In this document: positions 48,034 through 58,420 of the stretch, piece after piece
How the letters are laid out: each line of letters opens with the position of its first letter
How positions within the stretch are numbered: the stretch's first letter is position 1
NCBI RefSeq assembly: GCF_002443255.2
Contig: NW_019211457.1
Span: 22,945,709-23,009,708 of the forward strand
DNA length: 64,000 nt
Origin: Varroa destructor
Lineage: Eukaryota; Arthropoda; Arachnida; Mesostigmata; Varroidae
Reading direction: 5' to 3'
Translations under genes and position numbers: made by a program
Notes under the pieces: model-generated
Told to the model about the DNA's origin: nothing
Databases searched by the model: none
What the model saw: the letters and a program-made list of their open reading frames with translations, nothing else

Positions 48034-51000
48034 TTACAATTATAGGGCATCTTAAATAGTTTCTCGCTAAGTGCAACATAAATTTAGAGCATGTTTACGC
48101 TGTATTCATACTGAAGTTTTAAACAGGCGGCTATTTAAATTCGTTTAAATTTAGCTCTTTGCGGAAGTGATACCCTTATGATACTAGTTTCTGGACTAAA
48201 TGACGAACGAAAAGTTTAATTTTAAGCGGGACGAAATGATTTCTGGACCTTAATCCTTAATAGAATAAATTTCCTGCGTTCACCTTGAGACCAACAAAGG
48301 AAACAGGGTGTTTTTCTTTTGGCTTTTTTTCTTTGGGAATCTTTTGACAAGTTCAATTCGTATCTGGTTATATTTCCTAATCGGTAGAGCACGACCGATT
48401 CCACCAGTGTCCCTTTGCTTTTCCCCGTAGGCGATACCTCCTATTTTTTACATTCTATTAGATTGTAAACCAGGAGAGCTGTTACATTTGTCCTGTTTGA
48501 AGTTGAGATCTTTCAAAAAGTTTCAGTCTTTTTTTTTGTGTTTTTAGCGAGTATTTGGCAACAGTTACCTTGAAGTGTATGTGCCGTAAAACTACATTGC
48601 ATACTGTTACTCACGATAAGATATTTCTGCCTGCTCTTAAACAAAAGCAATAACAATGCGTATAAAAATGTGAGCCAGTTTTATTTACCTCACGTACTCC
48701 CTTGGATGCTCTAAGTCTGTAAACGAATTTTCTTTTTATAGTTTAACCGTAAACTTTACGGATCTCGAAACTCATATGAAAGTCCGAACGAGCTACTTGT
48801 ATATAATGTAATATGTATGTAATTAGAATGTGTATAGTTAAATTAGTGTCGCTTCTGTGCCGATGACGAAGTAAACAAACGGACTTTCTCGTCCTTAGGA
48901 CTAAAGGGCCTGAAAATCAGGTTCTTCTATTGCATGTGCATTAAGACCGACCGAAAAAATCGACGGCAAATATTAAGATGGTATGGGAAAAGTGGGATAC
49001 GTCGCTCGAAATCTTAGTTGTAGTTTTTTCAATGGTTCGTCCGAGTTACTAACTGTTAGCACAACTAACGACCTCTGCAATCTCAAACGTAAAAGGCTCT
49101 ATTGATTCGAGGAACCGCGTATTGCGAATGTGATTTTTTCACTGGCAGTGTATTGCGTCAATAAGGCCATCCTCGAAGCATTCCTAGGAAAACGATGGTC
49201 AAAGCAATATTCATACAACACTATTGTACTGGGCTGTATTAGTTATGTTTAAGCGAGTTAAACTATTAGGGATGTCGACAAAGGTAAGTCGTTAGAAAGA
49301 GGTCGTTGATACGTTCTGTTTAGAGAGTGCCACGAATTTCAGTCAGCTCCTTAAGCAACAACAATCGGCTGATTCATCAATTGCCGAAATACCATTCTAT
49401 CTGAGCTGAATAGGGTTCAGTGAAAGCCGGTGCGTGGTACGCTTAAACGACCGGTATAAGAGTTGAGGGTATATTGCAGACTTTTATCGTATCTCCTCCT
49501 AGGTTTTTATACTTCAACGATTCTATGATAACCGTTAAAAAATTTAATTATTCCAAATTTATATGGCGTTTCAACGTTTTGCTAGTGAATTTCAACAAGC
49601 ACGTAGAGGCAGGCACAAGTAGATTGATCGCATGTAGATGCGGGATCAAACGTAAAACACCTAATCCATTCCCTGTCATTGGCCTATATAGATGCGCACG
49701 CGGATATACGATATAATGAACTTCTAAGGTGCAGTACAATTAGATAATATTCAGCCGAAGAGATTTAGTGGTTTGCGAAGCGACATGACAACTCAGCATC
49801 TGAAGGTTCGAAAGGTTCAACAAGATATATTCTAGGACAGAAAATTATAGTAATCTATTAGGATAAATGATGGATCATCTGGCTTATCTGAAATTATTTT
49901 TCATTTCATGTATTTTTGTGTTTCATCATGTGTCCACACCTAGTAGAGCTTTACATTATATATGGATTCGTTGGCCGAGTCTGGAAATAATTTGTGTTTT
50001 ACTGGCAGTTGATCATTAAATAGAGAATGTTTTACGGAGATGCACTGCCACTTAAGCCAACATTTAGCTCTACAACGTAAGCCTGTCATACTGAACTATA
50101 TATATTTAAGTTATTTATCGAAGTTAACCAAATATACAAACAATAATAACAGCATGAGCATCATATTAATCTATGTTACGCAGGACAAAAAGGACGAACC
50201 AAATAGTTGTGGAGCCTGACTTATTTTTCTATAGAGACCTTGGGAATGGTAAATTGTGTTTCGTAGACATTTGTAAAATCTGCGCTTATCATTCAGCTTG
50301 AATGAAGCTACGATTCGCTTGCCGTCTTACAATAGAACTGCGTCCTTTATTCCATGTATGCACGTCTTTTTACGTTAGTTACATACCGTGACGACTGTGA
50401 CGTAAAAAATAAAAAGTATATAAGTGATATTGGGCAGATGAACGGATGTATTCTACCCAATGTAGCGAAGTAATACTAGCACAGTAGCCCAGGCACTGGA
50501 GAGAATCGGAGCTTGGTAAGTCTGCGAACCTCACACTGGCTATTGGACTGCATTTGTTATTGATTCAACAAGTACTATCGCTATAATAGAAGCAAACGGC
50601 ACGTAGATGTGGGTTTTTCGTGCGTAGAAAGCACTGCTTGCCTGCACTTTGTTTTATGTTTGTGGCAGGGAACAGCTGATTCTTCCTATCATGGAAATGG
50701 AGCGTGCTTTGCTCCCATAAGTGTCCTTCTTTGTGGATTATATAAGAGAACCGCGCATTTGCATAGACGCCAGCTGGAGCGCAAAAGTATTAATAGACAG
50801 TCGCGGCCGCGTAAGAGTTATAGTCCGTTACTGACTGACCGGCTATATAAAATAGAGCCTACTAGATGCATTAGAGCAATACGACATTTGCGACTACAAG
50901 CGAAAAATGCAAATGAGTATGAGTACAGATAACGATAACTATACATATATCTATATCTAGACAAAGCTTGCATGTATGCTACACGTACCAGAGACGCATG

Positions 51001-52496
51001 TTTTAATAAAACGTTCCATTTATCACCTCCGATTAATAAGAAGTTAGGGGGTCTTCTTAATAGAATAACGCTGTGCTTTCATTGTTAGGTCATACGAGAA
51101 CGAATAGAACCCTTTCTTCATTTTCGAGTCTGACAACTGCCCCTTTTTTCCACTTTCCGTTTCTTGCGGAAAATTGCGCCAATGCACAAATGCTAATTTT
51201 GATTATAATATACCAATGTATGCAGAATAAAAACCGGTTGACAAATAGAACTATACTTATGATTCTTAAGTGAAACGACGACGGGCTAAATAAAGTATAG
51301 AAGTATTCGGCGATAACACAGTCATGTTTTTCTCAACGTTTTGTGCTTCGTAGACCGCGTTGCTATAGGGCCCAGGATGGGAATATTTAAACGTACCTAG
51401 ATAATAATCTGTACCGCATAAGTTGGAGTGTATCCAGAATAGAACAAACTGCTAGGATAAGTCGGCCGTTTGCTGTTATACCACCGCTTCCCATCCCCCT
51501 CAGTTACTGCTGAGAAACGCCGAATATATCTATAGCATATGAGCGCTTCTGATTCGTACATACCTTGCATGTATGCGTACGCAGGGTATGGCACCTGAAT
51601 AGAACCAAAACTTCGCATGTCGCAATGAGTATACGTTCATTTGACATTACTGGTACAAAAAAAGCCAGTTTTTTAGAACAGATTTTGCAACTTGAACAAA
51701 AATCATTCAGTCTCTTCACGATAAAGGAACCTCCATCAAGACAATAAAGAAAAAAGCTTATTTTTTAGCCGGAAATCGACAATCTGGTTTATCGCCTGTT
51801 TTCATGTGGTTTGCGAAAAGTTCGAAAGAGACTTCCACAAGAGAAACAAAAGGATCATAGACAAGGTAAAAATCATTAGAATACCCTAAAAAGCCATTTT
51901 TAATACATCTGAGCTCTTTTTTATACATAAGTTAGCAGTAACCATTAACAGATTACTTGCGGATCAAATCGGAGATATAATGGAAATAACTAGTAAGAAC
52001 TTTAGGTTGAAAATCGAAGCTTAAGTCATGGTGGAGGATGGTCATATCGAGTAAGACCCTCAGAAATGATACTTCTAGCACATACAACAAAATATATGTT
52101 TTTATTTACATATATCCTTAAAAACATACTACAAGAAGTTCCAATTTATGTTCCGTTGAAAGGAAGTTAGAACTATATAGAAGAGGGGTTATATGGGCCA
52201 GAAAAATGAGTCAGAAATTTAGTGCAATTCGCCTTATTAAATTTTTTAAGCAAAAGAGGAAACTATATAGTAAGGCTAAGTATCGGTTACACATCTTATC
52301 AAACCTGCCGCTCGCAACAAGAATCGATTGTCAATTCCGTCTTTCTTAAAACTAACTTTTCAAAAACAAATTGAAAGTATGTTTCGTTTATAAGAGTTAC
52401 AGCATTAAATCGTATTACATGATCACTTAAGACAAAATATGAGCCAGCATAAGGTGGCCCCTTTCATTTCAAGCATGCATGAAACTAACAGTCGGC

Positions 52497-52518
52497 GTTA
52501 ATTTTTAGAAAAATTAAC
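52497..52518. repeat. 22-bp near-perfect palindrome
   Basis: GTTAATTTTT (52497-52506) and AAAAATTAAC (52509-52518) are perfect complements around AG. The outer GTTAATTT and AAATTAAC strings also end the arms of the larger inverted repeat at 61115-61181, though both are AT-rich and the shared ends may be coincidence. Confidence 0.75.
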
Positions 52519-53226
52519 AAAATTCAAGAATACTTATATAGCTCTAAATACTAATCAGCTTAGTAACAGAAATGCGTATATATATGTCAGGGTAAACTGG
52601 AGCATTGTAGGCTTTCACTTGTTAAACTGCATGTCGTCATTGGCAATGCAGAATGTCGTTGCCTCTGAAAAAATAAATGGGTCATTTTGTTGAGATAACG
52701 GATCGTTCGGCAAAACGATATTGTCGAGATATGCTTACAGTATGTGTAATCACGATCATAGATCAGAATTTTTCAAGAATAACTCCATTATGGCGGAATA
52801 ATGAATAATAGCAATACCTATATAGCCTTCGGTGCGATTGAAGAATGCTGCGCATGTGGTCACTGTGTCTCGTCACATTGTGGAGCAGTATGAGCCGACG
52901 ATCTGAGTTTCTTTAACTAAGATTTCCTAGAAAATTAGTAACTTGTAGTGAATCTTTCAGTTGCATAATAGGTCAGCCTTTAGCGAATGTACAGGTGTAT
53001 CTTTTTCTCCCACGGCATTGATTATTTCCAAAGACCTGATCAAATAAAGTTTAGTGCACATAACCCCACCCTTCCTTATATTTCGAAGCAGAAGTATATA
53101 ATTGTATAAATTGTACAGTTACGATAAATTTACCTTCTATTCCAGCCGTTTGTGGCTATATAATACCTGCACGCAGGTTGATTAATCGCCGGGTCTTAGC
53201 GGCCGAAGCTTGCTGTTTGTACTAAG

Positions 53227-53484
53227 TTGGTGATAGTGGGGGCATTGGAGAAAATATGGAGGACTTCGTCTGCCGCTTCGTGGAAAGTCTGCAGTAAAAA
53301 TGAAAGGGCCACACCCTTGATTTTCGACGGGAAGCGCTCCGCTAAATGGCTGAAGAAGGTGGCACGTCACGTCACGCCACAGTGGGAATCTATACGTCCG
53401 ATTTCGTATGACGCCCTCATCTTAACTGCACAGTCTGGCTGTACACACCGGCAAACCGGTAGTCACAGGGCTGCATTTCCTTAG
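53227..53484 (+). CDS. Unassigned 85-codon exon-like frame
   Basis: Open with no ATG, so if real it is an internal exon. A possible acceptor (TTGCTGTTTGTACTAAG) ends at about 53225. Third positions are GC-rich compared with the flanks. The middle reads LIFDGKRSAKWLKKVARH and then a Trp, a hydrophobic-Gly-Lys then Trp-Leu-Lys layout loosely like the start of retrotransposon Gag proteins. I would not call it on that. It ends at a TAG at 53482. A reverse frame (53182-53370) overlaps, so composition is part of the explanation. Confidence 0.17.
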   Translation: MVIVGALEKIWRTSSAASWKVCSKNERATPLIFDGKRSAKWLKKVARHVTPQWESIRPISYDALILTAQSGCTHRQTGSHRAAFP

Positions 53485-55717
53485 TATGGTTCCACGGATA
53501 GCCATGAATGTATGCTGAGTCGTTCCAATAAAGGTCCAATAAAAGCCCACTGAATACTTTCGGAGTCGCCGAAACGGGTAAATTGCGTCCATCGAATTAG
53601 TGAGGTTAACAGTATACTTAGATGATGTATTGAGTACATCGTACTTCAGTGACTTGAGGTAACATAATTACTACAGAACCGGAAAAGTCGTACACCGGAT
53701 ACACCTTAGTTTTCAATTAAGGCAGTGCCGCTGATTGGCCATCGTCCCTGTTACTGTGAACATGCCTCAGTAGTCGAAACCAGAAAACAGATAACTCTGC
53801 TCACGCTACGTTTAGTAAAAAAAAAATGCAATAAATAGCTACGTACTATAGTAGACTAGTGATTAAAGCCTAGGCCTCAAAGTTGGGTAGTGCAACCCAT
53901 TTGAATATAAAGCTCAAATATTTCTCAGTTATGTGTATATTGCCCAGAATAGTCATCCTTATCGCATCTCTATGTAGCTGGTGATGTCTGACTGTCGTAT
54001 TAAGTTATAATTGAGGCATGCGAAATTGAAGAGCATAAAACGCTCCTGTGTCTACATTTTCTTAATCAAGAACTTACTAGAGGAGGCCATTCGTCTGCGT
54101 TGGCTCATATCTGGGTTTTAATGCAACGATGCTGATCGGCCATATAACCGACAGCAGAGAGGCGCTGCAGACAAAGTGTTTCAGTACTCGAAGCCGTTCT
54201 TGATAACATTATAAAAGTAAACAAATGGGATATATCTTCAATAGGAACGTAATATTTCGGTATCTATGTTTATGCCGCAGCTTGATGTCTGCAAATAAAT
54301 TCAAGAGGTATCTCCTTCAACATGTATTTGTGTGAGCAAATTTCTTTCTGTCTGACTTAAATTAATACTGACTAAAATTACCTGGCAATGAGTTAAATTA
54401 TAAATAACTGTAGTTCATCATTTTTTTAACTCAAAATGTTTTCACTTAAAAAAGCCTGAAGCATTTACTTATGCTCGGTAGCCCAAAAACATCGCTTAAA
54501 GTTAAAACTCCGCTCCGTCTTTCTTGATTCTATCCAAACGCCAATGGAGTCAGCAAACGATAAAGTAAGCTACAGCTGTCAAGAGTAACACTTTTTTTTT
54601 CTACACAAGCGAATATCTTGACGCAAGCTAAAACGCAGGACAAGTTCCTCAGATTAATTAGATACTTCGGACATTAGTCCTATAATGTAATCCATTGGAT
54701 AGGACTTGGACTACGGTACCAACTGATTTAAAACATTTTCAGATTGCTGTACGTATACATTTGAACGCGAGAGTTGTGCGCAAATTTCGTCGGGGAAATA
54801 GGTGGTTTTTCTAACCAATGTCATTTCTACTGATCAGGACAAGTATAGTCATTAGTTTGAAAAAATTTTTTTGCCCTTTCTGATTTTCAAGGCCCATCTC
54901 TTATCGAATTCTGTTAAAATACTCAGTTGTACCGAAAAATGTTAATATTAAAGTGAGATCTTAATCCACAACTAAAGCTTGTCTCAGCATCTCGTTAGCC
55001 TGGTTAGTATTTGTATAATACCAACATGTAAAAGCGAAGTTTTATTTTTGTGGGCCTCCGGCCATAATAAGATTCTGTCTGTAGCTTCATTTTCAAAGCA
55101 GAAAAACCAGACGTGACGGTTTCATCGTTTTCTGTATCTTACTTTTTTTTTATTTAAAAACACGTTAAATCGAGATCTAATTGATATTAATTACATCAAT
55201 AAATGTTTTTAAAGATTTTAAATGATCCTATAAAGAAGGATTTAACCTTTAAAGGTTTGAAAAAGGCCTAAACCGTGAACATATTGCTCAGCCCTTTCTT
55301 TAAAATTAAAAAAACCATAATCAAAAAATACTGAAAAGAATTTTAAAATAAAATGCCGTTTAATCGTCTGATCTATTTTTCAATCGTATTTGCTATATTT
55401 AATTGCTTGAAATGACTTAGAGATCAAGCACGCTCTACTTTACCCGCACATATATCAATTTTGTTTTAACCAGAAAATCAATCTTCAATTTGTATCTGCC
55501 AAGTCAGCTTATTTCCTGAGTTTAAATTTTTAGTTGGTAGATTAATATTCGCGCCTCTTGGTTCCGTTGTAAAATAAGAACTCCCAGTTATTCAATTCTA
55601 TCGCTCTTTTAATGATTGACGTCGAGTTTTAAAACCGCCTGCATATTGCCCTAACCATATACAATACTGGTGAATGCCTTTTGGCTTTCTGTCATATACC
55701 ATATAGAGTTAGTTAAA
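53485..55717. other. No gene recognised; AT-rich approach
   Basis: Increasingly AT-rich towards 55.1-55.6 kb. AACCTTTAAAGGTT at 55244-55257 is a 14-bp perfect palindrome. ATTGAT and ATCAAT strings just upstream form another small dyad. No frame of interest. Confidence 0.55.
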
Positions 55718-55990
55718 ATGCCCCAAACAAATAAAGTGGAAAGCATAGTGACAAATATGATCCATGCCATAAAGTCCCTGACGCTAAAGGACAAGATGTT
55801 GTTCATGGTGACAATTTATATCGGCCTTTTTTATTTAATGTCGGCCTTGATCGTGAGTCGCGAGGCACATTTAGGTGCAAATACAGAGAAGTTACTCAAC
55901 AAGATACTGTACGAACAGAGAATAGTAATACACGACGTTCCTGCACGACGTTGTTGTTGTTCTTCTTCTTCTGCTAATACGACAAAATAG
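55718..55990 (+). CDS. Possible 90-residue single-pass membrane protein
   Basis: The ATG at 55718 is in AAAATGC. The first 25 or so residues are hydrophilic, then come basic residues and a hydrophobic segment (MLFMVTIYIGLFYLMSALIV, about residues 27-46) that fits one membrane crossing. A polar, mixed-charge tail follows, ending in a Cys-Cys-Cys, Ser-rich run coded by a GTT/CTT-type repeat. Third positions of codons 13-66 are mostly G or C although the surrounding DNA is very AT-rich, which is the best coding hint in the window. The frame is open upstream only to 55655. It ends at a TAG at 55988. I recognise no family. Confidence 0.3.
   Translation: MPQTNKVESIVTNMIHAIKSLTLKDKMLFMVTIYIGLFYLMSALIVSREAHLGANTEKLLNKILYEQRIVIHDVPARRCCCSSSSANTTK
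55949..55972. repeat. TGT/TCT trinucleotide run
   Basis: Imperfect GTT then CTT repeats. They encode the Cys and Ser runs at the end of the 55718 frame, or are just simple sequence if the frame is not coding. Confidence 0.8.
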
Positions 55991-57620
55991 CAACAAAAAA
56001 TAGGTCGCTAAAAAATTGTTTTGATATCTTTCACTCATTGAATATAGATTTTTTTTATTTATATGGATAGAACAACAGCGAACAGATTTACGGTCCAGTC
56101 TTGCTGAGAATAGCGTTACTGTATATAGATTTTATCGACTGATTCGTTAATGGAACAATGATGTATCTGTTTAATTATATGTTGGATAAAACGAAATTCT
56201 AGAAAATATCTCATTGTATACTTTCAATCTGTAACAGAATGTGACCAGCACTATGGTTTCCTCTAGGCACACATTTTAACAACAGAGACATTTTGCTAGC
56301 CAATGATTGAACGTAATTAGTATCGAAATAAATGCAATAATAGTAATAACCGAAATGAAATCTACATCGATTCAAAAACCATTTCTTTAGAAAAGAAAGC
56401 TATGTAAGCAGAGTAACTGAATCTTCTTTTTCTAATCTAATTTTTTCTTCTCGGAAGACACTGCGTTATGAACGAGCGGTTAACGCTTCCGAAAATCGAA
56501 ATCAGTATGAATTATCTCAGTGTGCTATACACTCACTTTGGAACGGCTATATTCGGTAAGATTAAAAATACGTACGCCTATTCAAATGCTGATTAAATCG
56601 TTACTTCGTTTGTTGCCAACCAATCTATAATGATTTGTAAATTCTTAACTACAGGTTGCCGGAAATTATTGCATCATTATATAGAATTACTACCTATTTA
56701 ATTTTCTAGAGTTTACTAACGTGTAGGTGAAATAAATAAAATTATCTGTGATTCGTACTACTACAATCTAACATACGAAAAGCTGGAGAACCTAACACAG
56801 ATAAATCATTTTAATTATTAATCAGTTCGAGTCGCCTCAACCTTGAAAGAAAGAAAACACCGTTAGTTGCTTCTGCCGATTTAAGAAAAATTCGATCTCA
56901 GTAAGCGTTCAATATGATTAGTTGACCAGAAAGTGTACCTTCAAGAACAACTACTTCAATCTATGCACTGGTTTCTGTAAAGAAAAAATCAAGCTATAAC
57001 CTTATCACCAAAAATCACTACAGACAATTCCGATTGAACTACATAGCCCACGTCCAGTTTATTCGCGAATAGTTAGCCCTCGTACGTGGGCAGCAGCTTT
57101 GATGCCAGTAGCGGCAAGCAATGCTCACTTCGTACCATTCTGAGGTGAGACATCTGGCATGTGGTTCATGCTCCAGCACGAAGAAATGTGCGTGTTTAAG
57201 CGTCACGTAAGATACTTACGTTGCTTGGAAAGCAATTAAAACGATCTCGCCATGTAGCACGAGTTGCAACTCTGTTCGTGTGATAGCGACGAATTCGAAC
57301 CTTTTTGCTCGCATACACATTCAGTGGTCGGCACAACAAGACCCTGAAGAGATCCCATCACTCGTCCGAAAAAAATTACAACGGCTCGGATAGCCGAACG
57401 GATGGACCTATAGCTACGATCTCGTCGTCTGCTATCATAGCGGGAAGATCAAAATAATCAACATTTCATGTACTGCCAAAAGACTAGTATTGGAAGAAGC
57501 AGAATACCGCCTGATCGAGATTCGGTCTGCGTTTACGCTGTCGATTCTGCTCGAACACCGGACAGCATTGGGAGGCTTATTAAGATCAAACTTCTGAATC
57601 GAATATAATTAATCCAGAAA
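55991..57620. other. No gene recognised
   Basis: AT-rich to about 57.0 kb, then a moderately GC-richer interval to 57.6 kb with no frame above 60 codons. CATTGGGAGGC at about 57562-57572 recurs at about 58459-58469 (see the dispersed repeat entries). Confidence 0.55.
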
Positions 57621-57664
57621 AATATTTTTAGGTTAATGGCAAGGTACTGCAATGAAAGTTTAGA
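57621..57664. repeat. Dispersed repeat, copy A
   Basis: Forty-four bases from AATATTTTTAGG to AAAGTTTAGA match 58378-58420 with three substitutions and one T missing. The core TACTGCAATGAAAGTTTAGA is identical in both. The copies are in the same orientation, about 757 bp apart. An 11-bp string CATTGGGAGGC lies before this copy but after copy B, so more than one rearranged piece may be shared. Confidence 0.9.
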
Positions 57665-57870
57665 CCAGTTAGATTTGAGTGAGATTGACCCACAATAGAT
57701 CCAATACGCAATACTTGGAGGAGAGTTTTTAAACTGACTAAAATTTTTATAACATCTCCCATATGTTAAGTTGAGACTAATATAAATTCAAATTCTTTAT
57801 ATCCCCTAGAGGACTAGCGAAATATACCTGTCAGGTATTGCACTGCAATTGAGTGCAGATATCAAATATA

Positions 57871-58113
57871 ATGCTTGCTAAAACCATAGAAATACAGATT
57901 AGCGATGAACATTTTTTCCAACTGTTTCAAAGCTATCACCAGATAGATTCAATCTCTATATGTACATATAATAAAGAAACGGAAGTAGACTTTCAAGTTG
58001 TTTTGAAAAGAACCAATTATTTTGTGATCTACGTACAGCTTTGGTCGATAAAGAAAGGTTCTCTACTTACGTATCGCTCAAGAAACCTGCCACACAGACA
58101 GGTAGCAGTCTAG
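57871..58113 (+). CDS. Unassigned 80-codon frame between two repeat copies
   Basis: The ATG at 57871 is in TATAATGCT, and the frame is open back to a GTG at 57853. The product alternates hydrophobic and polar residues (TIEIQISDEHFFQLF, then VVLKRTNYFVIYVQLW), as beta strands would, then has a basic tail, and it ends at a TAG. It has few low-complexity residues. It lies between the direct repeats at 57621-57664 and 58378-58420, so the whole 57.6-58.4 kb interval could be a small inserted or duplicated element with this as its only frame. No transposase or other motif is recognised. Confidence 0.2.
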   Translation: MLAKTIEIQISDEHFFQLFQSYHQIDSISICTYNKETEVDFQVVLKRTNYFVIYVQLWSIKKGSLLTYRSRNLPHRQVAV

Positions 58114-58377
58114 CAGTGATTTCACGCTCAAATCACAGACATTTTTATTTCGTAGAACTTAAGTATTACTCAATGGCGACCTGAACATTAAGTCTGAAGG
58201 GTCGTAGAACTAGGACGGACGGGATCGCTTACATATATATTGCAAACTACATTGATGAAAAAAATGCGCAACACCTCGCCTGTCGTTTTAATTAAATTTT
58301 GCAATTTTAAAAGGAAAAATTATATCGTATTATGAATCTAACGCTGCAACTCTTTTAAAAGCTACTGATTGTTTCGA

Positions 58378-58420
58378 AATATTTTAGATTAATGGCACAG
58401 TACTGCAATGAAAGTTTAGA
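58378..58420. repeat. Dispersed repeat, copy B
   Basis: Forty-three bases matching 57621-57664 in the same orientation (see copy A). The match stops sharply at TTTAGA on the right in both copies. About 38 bp further on, CATTGGGAGGC recurs. Confidence 0.9.

Larger units (their letters stand above)
41517..53226. other. Long stretch with no convincing gene
   Basis: About 11.7 kb. The frames at 45777-46037 and 50609-50932 (107 codons, forward) are within chance length and show no domain. Hairpins at 46085, 48006 and 52497 are listed separately. A GC-richer interval spans about 46060-46470. A10 lies near 47491-47500. Nothing resembles tRNA, rRNA or a transposase. Confidence 0.5.

Noticed and set aside
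50609..50932. 107-codon forward frame
   Set aside because: Its length is within chance, the product is Cys/Arg/Ser-rich like a random translation, and it has no recognisable motif.
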